Origin: Clostridiales bacterium
GTDB taxonomy: Bacteria > Bacillota > Clostridia > Christensenellales > Aristaeellaceae
Reading direction: 5' to 3'
NCBI GenBank assembly: GCA_019409045.1
Contig: DXVG01000001.1
Span: 1-29,232 of the forward strand
Length of the DNA: 29,232 bases
Shown: positions 6,021 through 13,462 of the stretch, piece by piece
Layout of the letters: the number at the start of each line of letters is the position of its first letter
How positions within the stretch are numbered: position 1 is the first letter of the stretch
The notes under the pieces: model-generated
The model's database searches: none
Told to the model about the DNA's origin: nothing
What the model saw: only the letters and a program-made list of their open reading frames with translations
Translations under genes and position numbers: made by a program

Positions 6021-6035
6021 ATGCATACATAATAA

Positions 6036-6045
6036 TGTTACTACA
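6036..6045. promoter_or_regulatory. Candidate GntR operator b
   Basis: TGTTACTACA, in the context AATGTTACTACAATG, is the best match to the shared palindrome. It lies in the 5' leader directly behind a strong promoter. Confidence 0.6.
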
Positions 6046-6097
6046 ATGCAATGATACGCGCTTTGGCGCACGACGACAGACAAGGAGGTCATACGGC

Positions 6098-7213
6098 ATG
6101 TCCATGTTGCAGCATTCCACCCGCGCCTGGGGCTCCCCCAGCCGCTACATTCAGGGCCGTGGAGAATTGAACAACATACGCGCGCACACGCAGGTGTACG
6201 GCGCGAAGGTGTTCTTCCTGATCGACACGTTCTTCTTCGACGACATGCGCGCGCGGCTGGAGGCGCTGTACGCAGGCAGCGAGGGCGCAGTAAAGTGCGA
6301 GCGCTTCGGCGGCCAGTGCACCGAGGCGGAGATACTGCGCTGCACCGAGGTGGCCTCGGCGCTGCAGCCGGAGGTGGTGGTCGGCATCGGCGGGGGCAAG
6401 ACGATGGACACGGCCAAGGCCGTTGCGGACAACTACGGCGCGGCCAGCGTGATCGTGCCCACCACGGCCTCCACGGACGCGCCCGCGATGGGCCTTTCGG
6501 TGATCTACACCCCAGAGGGCGAGCACATCGGCGCGCGCCACTACAAAAAGAACCCGGACCTCGTGTTGCTCGACACCGAAATCCTCGCCAAGGCGCCGAT
6601 ACGCTTTCTGGTGGCGGGCATGGGCGACGCGCTTTCGACCTGGCTGGAGTGCCGCGCGAACGTGCGCTCCGCCTCGCCCAACTACGTCAACAGCGGCTAC
6701 GCGCAGACCATCGCCTGTCAGGCCGTGGCAAAGGCCTGCCACGAGACCGTGCTCTCCAAGGGCGTAAACGCGAAGCTGGCCGCGGAGCGCGGGCTGTGCA
6801 CGCGGGATGTGGAGGACGTGATCGAGGCCAACACGCTGCTCTCCGGCCTCGGCGTGCAGAACGGCTCCTGCGCGGGCGCGCACTCCATCGCCGAGGGCAT
6901 CACGGTGCTTGCGCCCTGCGCGCGGCTGTTGCACGGCGAGGTGGTGGCCTTCGGCTGTCTGGTGCAGCTCATCGTGGAGGGCGCATGCGCCGGGGAGATC
7001 GACCAGATGTACGATTTCTTCAACGCGGTGGGCCTGCCCACGACGTTTGCGGACCTTGGCATCCCCGATGCGACGGACGAGGAGATCATGAAGGTGGCCG
7101 AGGCGTCCATGCACTCCTACTGGGACGTGGAGCCCTTCCACGTCGACCCGCAGATGGTGTTTGACGGCATACAGACGGCCAACATACTCGGCATGCGCAA
7201 AAAGCGCGCCTGA
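6098..7213 (+). CDS. Glycerol dehydrogenase family (iron-type ADH fold) protein
   Basis: This 371-residue protein matches the GldA family. It has an N-terminal Rossmann-like domain with the dinucleotide loop GIGGGKTMDTAKAV near residue 95, and PTTASTDAP at about 120. Its helical C-terminal domain holds the metal ligands: Asp in GMGDALSTW, His in AGAHSIAEG and His in LLHGEVVAFG. Relatives oxidise glycerol or small vicinal diols with NAD+ in the cytoplasm. In this locus the true substrate may be a sugar-derived polyol. The ATG at 6098 is chosen for AAGGAGG nine bases upstream. It faces away from the MDR dehydrogenase and converges on the aldolase gene. Confidence 0.88.
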   Translation: MSMLQHSTRAWGSPSRYIQGRGELNNIRAHTQVYGAKVFFLIDTFFFDDMRARLEALYAGSEGAVKCERFGGQCTEAEILRCTEVASALQPEVVVGIGGGKTMDTAKAVADNYGAASVIVPTTASTDAPAMGLSVIYTPEGEHIGARHYKKNPDLVLLDTEILAKAPIRFLVAGMGDALSTWLECRANVRSASPNYVNSGYAQTIACQAVAKACHETVLSKGVNAKLAAERGLCTRDVEDVIEANTLLSGLGVQNGSCAGAHSIAEGITVLAPCARLLHGEVVAFGCLVQLIVEGACAGEIDQMYDFFNAVGLPTTFADLGIPDATDEEIMKVAEASMHSYWDVEPFHVDPQMVFDGIQTANILGMRKKRA

Positions 7214-7223
7214 GCGCTCCCCC

Positions 7224-7253
7224 GCCCCCGCCGCGCATCCGGACGGCGGGGGC
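7224..7253. terminator. Hairpin after the glycerol-dehydrogenase-like gene
   Basis: GCCCCCGCCG (7224-7233) pairs with CGGCGGGGGC (7244-7253), a perfect 10-bp stem with a 10-base loop just after the plus-strand stop. On the plus strand it is followed by A residues rather than T, so it may protect or pause rather than terminate. Confidence 0.5.
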
Positions 7254-7292
7254 AAAAAAAGCGCGCCGGACGCGCAATGCGCGTCGGCGCGC
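7254..7292 (-). terminator. Intrinsic terminator of the aldolase gene
   Basis: On the minus strand a long GC-rich hairpin (7292-7261, loop ATT) is followed by seven T residues (7260-7254). It starts about 15 bases after the aldolase stop and is a textbook rho-independent terminator. Confidence 0.9.
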
Positions 7293-7307
7293 CTTCAGGC
7301 GACGGCC

Positions 7308-7943
7308 TCAGCCGCGGATCTCCCGGAACAGCGCAGTGGCGGCGGCGGACTTTTCCGCGATGGCGTCGTACTCCCCGGCCTCGACCATGGCGGCGGAGAT
7401 CATCCAGCTTCCGCCCACGGCCTGTATCTTCGGGTTTTTGAAGTACTCGCCCGCGTTGGCCTGCGAGATGCCGCCGGTGGGGATGAAGCGTATCTGCGGG
7501 AACGGGCCGCTCAGCGCCTTGATGGTCTTGAGCCCGCCGTAGCTCTCCGCGGGGAAAAACTTGAACACCTTCACGCCGAGCTTGAGCCCCTGCATGATCT
7601 CGCTGGGCGTGACCACGCCCGGCACGATGGGCACATCCAGCCGCGCGGCCTCGGCGATCACGTCCGGGTCGGTCCCGGGGGAGACGAGGAACTTCGCGCC
7701 CGCCTCGACGGCCTGACGCGCCTGCTCGACGCTCACGACCGTGCCCGCGCCGACGGTCATTTCAGGCACCTGCTCGGCCACCCTGGCGATGCAGGCGGCG
7801 GCCGCGGCGGTGCGGAAGGTGATCTCCATCACGTCGATGCCTCCGCGCAAAAGCGCGCGGGCGGCGGGGACGGCGGTCTCCGGGTCGTTGAGCACGACGA
7901 CGGGGACGACGCCGCAGGCGGTGAGTTTTTCCATGGAAAGCAT
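7308..7943 (-). CDS. eda: KDPG/KHG-type aldolase
   Basis: This 211-residue class I aldolase cleaves 2-keto-3-deoxy-6-phosphogluconate or a similar 2-keto-3-deoxy sugar acid (phosphate) to pyruvate and an aldehyde. It shows the Eda signatures: the catalytic Glu in MEITFRT (about residue 40), the glycine-rich VGAGTVVS, the Schiff-base Lys in VFKFFPAE (about 127-135) and the phosphate loop PTGGIS (about 162). Length is normal for the family. ATG at 7943 has AGGAGG nine bases upstream. It has its own promoter and terminator and lies opposite gntR. In this locus it is the likely last step, delivering pyruvate. Confidence 0.9.
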   Translation of the reverse strand: MLSMEKLTACGVVPVVVLNDPETAVPAARALLRGGIDVMEITFRTAAAAACIARVAEQVPEMTVGAGTVVSVEQARQAVEAGAKFLVSPGTDPDVIAEAARLDVPIVPGVVTPSEIMQGLKLGVKVFKFFPAESYGGLKTIKALSGPFPQIRFIPTGGISQANAGEYFKNPKIQAVGGSWMISAAMVEAGEYDAIAEKSAAATALFREIRG

Positions 7944-7991
7944 CTGGCGTATCCTCCTTTGGTCGGATGATGGGCGCGTCGGGCGCCTTAT

Positions 7992-8001
7992 GGTAATTAC
8001 A
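7992..8001. promoter_or_regulatory. Candidate GntR operator c
   Basis: Read on the minus strand it is TGTAATTACC in the context AATGTAATTACCAT, one base off the shared palindrome. It overlaps the last base of the -10 box of the aldolase promoter. Confidence 0.5.
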
Positions 8002-8029
8002 TTATAACATTAGCTTTTTGTTTCGTCAA
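8001..8029 (-). promoter_or_regulatory. Promoter of the aldolase gene
   Basis: On the minus strand TTGACG (8029-8024), a 17-bp spacer and a perfect TATAAT (8006-8001) precede the aldolase. Confidence 0.85.
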
Positions 8030-8140
8030 GCGCGTCCTTCGGCTCCGCTCGCTCCTGGGCAATCCCGCAGACGCGCCGCGCGCCAAACAGCAATTTCCCA
8101 ATATATTGGAGGAAAGGCAAAAAAAGCGCGCCGCCGCGTA

Positions 8141-8168
8141 TTGCAATTTCTTAAAAGTATGATATAAT
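8141..8168 (+). promoter_or_regulatory. Promoter of the GntR gene
   Basis: TTGCAA (8141-8146), a 16-bp spacer and TATAAT (8163-8168) precede the regulator gene. Confidence 0.7.
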
Positions 8169-8171
8169 AAC

Positions 8172-8181
8172 AATAGTAACA
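8172..8181. promoter_or_regulatory. Candidate GntR operator d
   Basis: On the minus strand TGTTACTATT matches 8 of 10 positions of the shared palindrome. It lies at the predicted start of the regulator's own transcript, which would give autoregulation. Confidence 0.45.
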
Positions 8182-8205
8182 ATCGTATGTAGAGGAGCTT
8201 AGAAC

Positions 8206-8964
8206 ATGCTTGGAGATCAGAAACTGGACCGTTCCGTGCCCATACCGCTTTACTTCCAGCTCAAGGGCGCGCTGCTGGACGCCATCAAAAGCGGCGAGTA
8301 CCAGGTGGACAGCATGATTCCCACGGAAAAGGAACTCTCCGAGATGTTTCAGATCAGCCGGACGACCGTGCGCCAGGCCATCACAGAGATGGTGCAGGAG
8401 GGCTGGCTGTACCGCATCGCCAGCAAGGGCACGTTCGTCGCGCGGCTGAAGATCAAGCAGGATTTCATCAAGCGGCTGGAGACGTTCAACGAGCAGATCG
8501 CCCGCACGGGCTGCAAGCCCAGCACGGAAGTCATCGAGCTCAAGACCGTGGAGATGCCCAAGCAGGTGTGCAACACATTCGGCATCGCGCCGGGCGGGAA
8601 GTTCGTGTACCTGTACCGCCGCCGCTTCGCCGACGACGACCCCATCGTCACGGTGGAGACGTACCTCCCCTACGACCGCTGCGCGTTCGTGCTGACGCAC
8701 GACTTTGTCAAAGAATCGCTCTACGAGGTGCTCTCCACCAACGAAAAGACGCGCATCTGCAGCGTCACGCGCGTGCTGGAGGCGGTCGCCGCCAACGCGC
8801 AGGACGTGGAGACGCTCAACATACGCCGCGGAAAGCCCATACAGCTTTCCTCGACCATCGGCTACAACGGCGCGGACGACCCCATCGAGTACTCCATCGC
8901 GCGCTATCGCGGCGACCGCAACCGCTTTGAGGTGACGCTGCTGATCGACACGCAGACGAAGTGA
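8206..8964 (+). CDS. GntR-family (HutC/UTRA) transcriptional regulator
   Basis: This 252-residue protein has two parts. Residues 1-75 are a GntR winged helix: PIPLYFQLKGALLDAIKSGEY, then MIPTEKELSEMFQISRTTVR. The rest is a UTRA effector-binding domain, ending in a strand pattern like ARYRGDRNRFEVTLLI. HutC-type proteins usually repress catabolic genes and leave DNA when they bind a pathway sugar or sugar phosphate. The gene has its own promoter and sits centrally in the locus. Its probable target is the TGTWAYTACA-like palindrome present here and at four other places in the locus (inference). The start ATG at 8206 follows an AGAGGAG site. Confidence 0.92.
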   Translation: MLGDQKLDRSVPIPLYFQLKGALLDAIKSGEYQVDSMIPTEKELSEMFQISRTTVRQAITEMVQEGWLYRIASKGTFVARLKIKQDFIKRLETFNEQIARTGCKPSTEVIELKTVEMPKQVCNTFGIAPGGKFVYLYRRRFADDDPIVTVETYLPYDRCAFVLTHDFVKESLYEVLSTNEKTRICSVTRVLEAVAANAQDVETLNIRRGKPIQLSSTIGYNGADDPIEYSIARYRGDRNRFEVTLLIDTQTK

Positions 8965-8986
8965 GCCGCCGCGCGGCCGGATATCG

Positions 8987-9012
8987 GGCATCCCCTGAGC
9001 GGATGCCTTTTT
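8987..9012 (+). terminator. Intrinsic terminator of gntR
   Basis: GGCATCC (8987-8993) pairs with GGATGCC (9001-9007) and is followed by five T residues, 22 bases after the gntR stop. It separates the regulator from the catabolic operon. Confidence 0.85.
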
Positions 9013-9023
9013 CCGGGAGATAT

Positions 9024-9043
9024 ACGTCATGACAATATGACGT
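9024..9043. promoter_or_regulatory. Palindrome upstream of the catabolic operon
   Basis: ACGTCAT (9024-9030) and ATGACGT (9037-9043) form a perfect 7+6+7 inverted repeat between the gntR terminator and the first operon gene. No good sigma-A promoter was found here, so this may be an activator or repressor site governing an atypical promoter. Confidence 0.55.
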
Positions 9044-9076
9044 TATACCATCATGGCATTAGGGGGGATCGCACAG

Positions 9077-10003
9077 ATGCTGACCACGGTGCTGGGAAAG
9101 CTGGACGCGGCCGCGCTGGGGCACTGTCAGCCGCACGAGCATGTATTCGTGTTGCCGACGCCCGCCTCGGAGCGCAACCCGGCGCTGCGCATCGACGATG
9201 AGCGGCGCTCCATCCAGGAGGTGCGCGCCTATCGCGCGTCAGGCGGCGATTCGCTGCTGGACGCACAGCCCACGGACGCGGGGCGCGACCTGGCCGCACT
9301 TGCGCGCATAAGCCGCGCGGCCGGCGTGAACATCATCGCCGTCACGGGCTACCACCTGCCCGCGTTCTATCCGGGGAATCACTGGATTTTCGCCGAGGAC
9401 GAGGCCGCGCTGCGGCGCAGGTTCGAGGCCGAGCTGCTCGAGGGCGTGCAGACGGCGGAGGGCCGCGTGTTTCCCGGCGCGGTCAAGGCGGCCATCGGCC
9501 AAAGCGGCCCCGAGGGGCGGCTGGGCGCGTGCCTGCGCGCCGCGGCGGGCGCGGCGGCGACGGCGGGCGTGGCGCTGATCCTGCACACCGAGCGGGGCAT
9601 CGGCGCGGTGGAGGCCGTGCGCATCTGCGAGGCGCAGGGGCTGGACGCGCGCCGCGTGGCGGTGTGCCACGCCGACCGCCAGGCGACGGACTTCGAGGTG
9701 CACGAGCAGATCGCGCGCACGGGCGCGTTCCTGGAGTACGACACCATCGCCCGGTACAAGTATCACGACGACGCGCAGGAGATGCGGCTGATCGCGCACA
9801 TGCTCGAGCGCGGCTACGAGGCGCAGCTGCTGTTCTCCCTGGACACCACGGCGGCGCGCATGAACAGCTACGAGCCGACCGCGCCGGGGCTGAGCTTCCT
9901 GCTGCGCTCGTTCCTGCCCGCGCTGCGCGCGTCGGGCGTTTCGGATCCGGTCCTTCAGCGCATAACGCGGGAAAACCCGCGACGCCTGCTCGCATCGAGA
10001 TAA
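9077..10003 (+). CDS. Phosphotriesterase-family metal hydrolase, probable lactonase
   Basis: This 308-residue TIM-barrel amidohydrolase belongs to the phosphotriesterase-related family. All six expected binuclear-metal ligands are visible: H20 and H22 in PHEH, the carboxylated Lys K137 in GAVKAAIG, H170 in ILHTERG, H198 in VCHADR and D256 in FSLDTT. Family members in sugar operons are often sugar lactonases rather than organophosphate hydrolases, so lactone opening is the favoured role here (inference). No signal peptide is present. The ATG at 9077 follows a GGGGGG stretch. First gene of a five-gene plus-strand operon; the next gene starts 28 bases later. Confidence 0.88.
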   Translation: MLTTVLGKLDAAALGHCQPHEHVFVLPTPASERNPALRIDDERRSIQEVRAYRASGGDSLLDAQPTDAGRDLAALARISRAAGVNIIAVTGYHLPAFYPGNHWIFAEDEAALRRRFEAELLEGVQTAEGRVFPGAVKAAIGQSGPEGRLGACLRAAAGAAATAGVALILHTERGIGAVEAVRICEAQGLDARRVAVCHADRQATDFEVHEQIARTGAFLEYDTIARYKYHDDAQEMRLIAHMLERGYEAQLLFSLDTTAARMNSYEPTAPGLSFLLRSFLPALRASGVSDPVLQRITRENPRRLLASR

Positions 10004-10030
10004 TACGAACACATTCAAGGAGGAAACGAC

Positions 10031-10960
10031 ATGCTGAACTTGCCGGAGAGGGCCTCCAGGCCGACCATGTACTTCATCGGCGTAACGACCGGGCAGTCCT
10101 CCATCATGAGGATCTTCCCCATCTGGGCCGAGGCGCTGGGCATCGACGCCTGCATCAAGGGCATCGACATCGCGCTGCACGCGCCCGCGGAGGACTATCG
10201 CGCCGCGGTGGAATTCATCAAGAACGACCCCCTGTCCATGGGCGCGTTGGTCACCACGCACAAGATCGACCTCTACAACTCCTGCAAGGACCTGTTCGAG
10301 TACTTCGACCCCTACGCCCTGCAGTTCGGCGAGATCTCCTCCATCTCCAAGCTCGACGGCCAGCTGCGCGGCCACGCCAAGGACCCCATCTCCGTGGGGC
10401 TCGCGCTGGACGCGTTCCTGCCCGCCGACCACTGGAAGAAGTACCCGCAGGCGCAGGCGTGCGTGCTGGGCGCGGGCGGGAGCTCGCTGGCGGTGTGCGC
10501 GTATCTGCAAAACGAAAAGCACGGGCAAAACGTGCCCGCGCGCATCAACATGACCAACCGCTCCGTGCCCCGGCTGGCCGAGGCGGTACACCTGCTGGAG
10601 AAGAGCCGCGTGCCCATGAGCTACCACCTGTGCCCCCGGCCGGAGTGGAACGACAAGGTCGTGGAGGCGCTGCCCGAGGGCTCGCTGGTGATCAACGCCA
10701 CGGGCATGGGCAAGGACCGCCCCGGCTCGCCGCTGACCGACGCGTGCGCGTTCCCCAAAAACGGCATGGTGTGGGAGTTCAACTACCGCGGCACGCTGGA
10801 GTTCATGCATCAGGCGGAGGCGCAGAAGGACGCGCGCGATCTGACCATCGAGGACGGCTGGACGTACTTCATCCACGGCTGGACGCAGGTCATCGCCGAG
10901 GTGTTCCACATAGACATCACCGGCGAGCGGCTGGCGATGTGCGACCGTCTGGCGCGCTAG
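10031..10960 (+). CDS. Shikimate-dehydrogenase-like oxidoreductase
   Basis: This 309-residue protein has the two-domain shikimate/quinate dehydrogenase layout. The catalytic Lys/Asp pair appears kept: K78 in LVTTHK, in place of the usual NVTxPxK, and D118 in GHAKD. The nucleotide loop VLGAGGSSLAV (145-155) and NATGMGKD near 222 are also typical. The N-terminal Ser-x-Ser motif that holds the shikimate carboxylate is replaced by TTGQSSIMRIF, so shikimate is unlikely to be the substrate. It is embedded in a sugar operon with no aromatic-pathway neighbours. I infer an NAD(P)-dependent dehydrogenase acting on a cyclic or branched polyhydroxy compound. An AAGGAGG site precedes the ATG at 10031. Confidence 0.82.
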   Translation: MLNLPERASRPTMYFIGVTTGQSSIMRIFPIWAEALGIDACIKGIDIALHAPAEDYRAAVEFIKNDPLSMGALVTTHKIDLYNSCKDLFEYFDPYALQFGEISSISKLDGQLRGHAKDPISVGLALDAFLPADHWKKYPQAQACVLGAGGSSLAVCAYLQNEKHGQNVPARINMTNRSVPRLAEAVHLLEKSRVPMSYHLCPRPEWNDKVVEALPEGSLVINATGMGKDRPGSPLTDACAFPKNGMVWEFNYRGTLEFMHQAEAQKDARDLTIEDGWTYFIHGWTQVIAEVFHIDITGERLAMCDRLAR

Positions 10961-10973
10961 GGAGGGCTTTGTC

Positions 10974-11900
10974 ATGAAACAGAAGGTGCTCGTCACGCCG
11001 CGCTCCTACGGAAAGGGCATGCCCGAGCTGTTCGACATGCTGGAGGCGGCGGGCTGCGAGGTGGTCCGCAACGAAAGCGGCGGCATCCTCGAGCGGGAGG
11101 CCATGAAGGCGCTGATCGCGGACTGCGCAGGCGTGATCGTGGGCGTGGACCCGCTGGACGCGGACGTGCTCGCCTGCGCGCCCAAGCTTCGCGCCGTGGC
11201 CAAGTACGGCGTGGGCGTGGACAACATAGACATGGACTACTGCCAGGCGCACGGCATACGGGTGAGCCGCACCGTGGGCGCGAACAGCGAGGCCGTGGCC
11301 GACTACGCGATGGCGCTGATGCTGGCCGTGGCGCGCAAGGCGCCGCTGATCGACCGCCGATGCCGCGCGCTGGACTGGGGCAAGATCACCACGCGGGACG
11401 TGAGCCACGCGACGCTCGGCCTGTTCGGCCTGGGCGCGATCGGCAGGCATGTGGCCCGCCGCGCGCAGGGCTTCGACATGCGCGTGATGGCCTACGACCC
11501 TTACTGGCCGGAGGAGTTCGCGCAGGCAAACGGCATCGAGCGCGCCGAGCCGGACGACATATTCAGGCGCGCGGACTTTATCTCGCTGCACCTGCCGCTT
11601 TCGCCCGAGACGCGCAACTTCGTGGGCGAGCGGGAAATATCGCTGATGAAGCGCGACGCGGTGCTGATCAACACCGCGCGCGGCGGGCTGATCGACGAAA
11701 AGGCGCTGCTTCGCGCGCTGCAGGAGGGCCGCATCTACGGCGCGGGCCTGGACGCGTTTGCGCACGAGCCGCCGGAGGACGAGGCGTGGTTCTCGCTGGA
11801 GAACGTGGTGCTCGGCTCGCACTGCGCGGCCTCCACCACGGGCGCGACGCGCAACATGGGCCGCATGGCCACGGAAAACCTGCTGCGCGATCTGGGATAG
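10974..11900 (+). CDS. D-isomer-specific 2-hydroxyacid dehydrogenase
   Basis: This 308-residue protein resembles phosphoglycerate dehydrogenase but lacks the C-terminal regulatory ACT domain, like catabolic hydroxyacid dehydrogenases. It has the NAD-binding GLFGLGAIGRHVARR (about 143-157), the catalytic Arg in NTARGGLIDE, Glu in AHEPPEDE and His in GSHCAAST. It would interconvert a 2-hydroxyacid and a 2-keto acid in the cytoplasm. That fits reduction or oxidation of a sugar-acid intermediate made by the lactonases. The start lies 13 bases after the previous stop with GGAGGG upstream, so it is co-translated in the operon. Exact substrate unknown. Confidence 0.9.
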   Translation: MKQKVLVTPRSYGKGMPELFDMLEAAGCEVVRNESGGILEREAMKALIADCAGVIVGVDPLDADVLACAPKLRAVAKYGVGVDNIDMDYCQAHGIRVSRTVGANSEAVADYAMALMLAVARKAPLIDRRCRALDWGKITTRDVSHATLGLFGLGAIGRHVARRAQGFDMRVMAYDPYWPEEFAQANGIERAEPDDIFRRADFISLHLPLSPETRNFVGEREISLMKRDAVLINTARGGLIDEKALLRALQEGRIYGAGLDAFAHEPPEDEAWFSLENVVLGSHCAASTTGATRNMGRMATENLLRDLG

Positions 11901-11912
11901 GGAGGTTTTCGC

Positions 11913-13436
11913 ATGAAGTACATACTCGCCCACGACCTGGGCACATCGGGCAACAAGGCCACGCTGTTTTCCGAGGAGGGGAAGCTCGTCGGCTCGACCG
12001 TGTACGCCTACGGCTGCCACTACTTCAACGACAACTGGGCTGAACAGGACCCCGCGGACTGGTGGACCTCCATCTGCGAGACGACGCGCGCGCTCATCGC
12101 CAGGACGGGCGTGGACCGGCGCGACATCGCTGCGGTCTCCTTCAGCGGGCAGATGATGGGCTGCCTGTGCGTGGACCGGCAGGGGCGGCCGCTGCGGCCC
12201 TCCATCATCTGGGCGGACCAGCGCGCGCAGGCGCAGCAGCGCGCCATTGGCGAGCGCATCGCGCTGGAGGACTACTACCGCATCGTCGGCCACCGCAACG
12301 CCGCCAGCTACGGGCTGCAAAAGCTGATGTGGGTGCGCGACAACGAGCCGGACATCTACCGCCAGACCTACAAGACGCTCAACGCCAAGGACTACATCGT
12401 GTTCCGGCTCACCGGCAAGTTCTGCACGGAGCCCTCGGACGCGTCTTCCAACGCCTGCGTGGACCTGAACACGCTCTCGTGGTCGGAGAAGATCGTGGAC
12501 ATCTCCGGCATCGACCCGGACAAGCTGCCGGAGATACTGCCCTCGACGCATGTGGCGGGCGGCGTGACGCGCGCGGCCGCGGAGGAGACGGGGCTGCACG
12601 AGGGGACGCCCGTGGTGCTCGGCGGCGGCGACGGCGTGTGCGCCAACGTCGGCGCGGGCTCGGTGCGGCCGGGAAAGACGTTCAGCTACGTCGGCTCCTC
12701 CTCGTGGATCGCCTCCACCAGCGAAAAGCCCGTGTTCGACCCGCAGATGCGCACCGTCACCTGGGCGCACATCGTGCCCGGCCTGTACGCGCCCAACGGG
12801 ACCATGCAGTCCGCGGGCGGGAGCTACGCGTGGCTGAAAAACCAGGTGTGCCGCTACGAGACCGAGCAGGCGGCGCAGCGCGGCGTGAGCCCCTATGATC
12901 TGATCAACGCGCAGATCGAGCAGAGCCCCGTGGGCGCGAACGGCGTGATCTTCCTGCCGTACCTGCTGGGCGAGCGCGCCCCGCGCTGGAACCCGGACGC
13001 GAAGGCGGCATTCCTGGGCCTGAAGATGGAAAACGAGCGCAAGGACATGCTGCGCAGCGTGCTCGAGGGCGTTACGATGAACCTGGCCGTGATCCTGGAC
13101 ATACTGCGCGAGCACCTTGAGATACGCGACATACTCGTCATCGGCGGCGGCGCCAAGGGCGCGGTGTGGCGCAAGATCATGGCGGACGTGTATGACGCGC
13201 GCATCACCGTGCCCACGCTGCTGGAGGAGGCCACCTCCATGGGCGCGGCGGTGACCGGCGGCGTGGGCGTGGGGCTGTTTGACAGCTTCGACGCCATCGA
13301 CCGCTTCATCACCATCGACTCTGTGCAGGAGCCCGACCCCGAGGCCGTGGCGGCCTACCGCCCGGTGCGGGAGCTTTTCGAGCTGTGCTATACATCGCTT
13401 CTGCCCGTCTATCGCAAGATGGCGGACAGGCGCTGA
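11913..13436 (+). CDS. FGGY-family carbohydrate kinase (xylulokinase-like)
   Basis: This 507-residue protein has two actin-like ATPase domains. The N-terminal phosphate loop is AHDLGTSGNKATLFSEEG (6-23), followed by WAEQDPADWW, SFSGQMMG and IIWADQRA. The C-terminal domain has VLGGGDGVCANVGAG (about 230), LLGERAPRWNP and VIGGGAKGAVW with TSMGAA near 440. Length and order match xylulokinase, but FGGY substrates cannot be told from sequence alone, and the neighbours suggest a ketose or polyol other than xylulose. It phosphorylates the intermediate, trapping it for aldol cleavage. It begins 12 bases after the previous stop, with GGGAGG upstream. Confidence 0.9.
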   Translation: MKYILAHDLGTSGNKATLFSEEGKLVGSTVYAYGCHYFNDNWAEQDPADWWTSICETTRALIARTGVDRRDIAAVSFSGQMMGCLCVDRQGRPLRPSIIWADQRAQAQQRAIGERIALEDYYRIVGHRNAASYGLQKLMWVRDNEPDIYRQTYKTLNAKDYIVFRLTGKFCTEPSDASSNACVDLNTLSWSEKIVDISGIDPDKLPEILPSTHVAGGVTRAAAEETGLHEGTPVVLGGGDGVCANVGAGSVRPGKTFSYVGSSSWIASTSEKPVFDPQMRTVTWAHIVPGLYAPNGTMQSAGGSYAWLKNQVCRYETEQAAQRGVSPYDLINAQIEQSPVGANGVIFLPYLLGERAPRWNPDAKAAFLGLKMENERKDMLRSVLEGVTMNLAVILDILREHLEIRDILVIGGGAKGAVWRKIMADVYDARITVPTLLEEATSMGAAVTGGVGVGLFDSFDAIDRFITIDSVQEPDPEAVAAYRPVRELFELCYTSLLPVYRKMADRR

Positions 13437-13462
13437 CGCGGATTGCATTGGAGGAAGATAAC

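Larger units (their letters stand above)
5729..6097. other. Divergent intergenic region, 369 bp
   Basis: It holds the two divergent promoters and operator-like sites listed separately. The middle (about 5814-5990) contains an AT-rich stretch and GC-rich self-complementary DNA near 5873-5902, with no coding sequence, RNA gene or riboswitch that I recognise. Confidence 0.6.

Noticed and set aside
10031..10960. Naming this gene aroE
   Set aside because: The shikimate-clamp serines are missing and the gene lies in a sugar operon, so a biosynthetic shikimate dehydrogenase is unlikely.
11913..13436. Naming the kinase xylB
   Set aside because: FGGY members share length and motifs across many substrates, and no xylose isomerase is present in the window.
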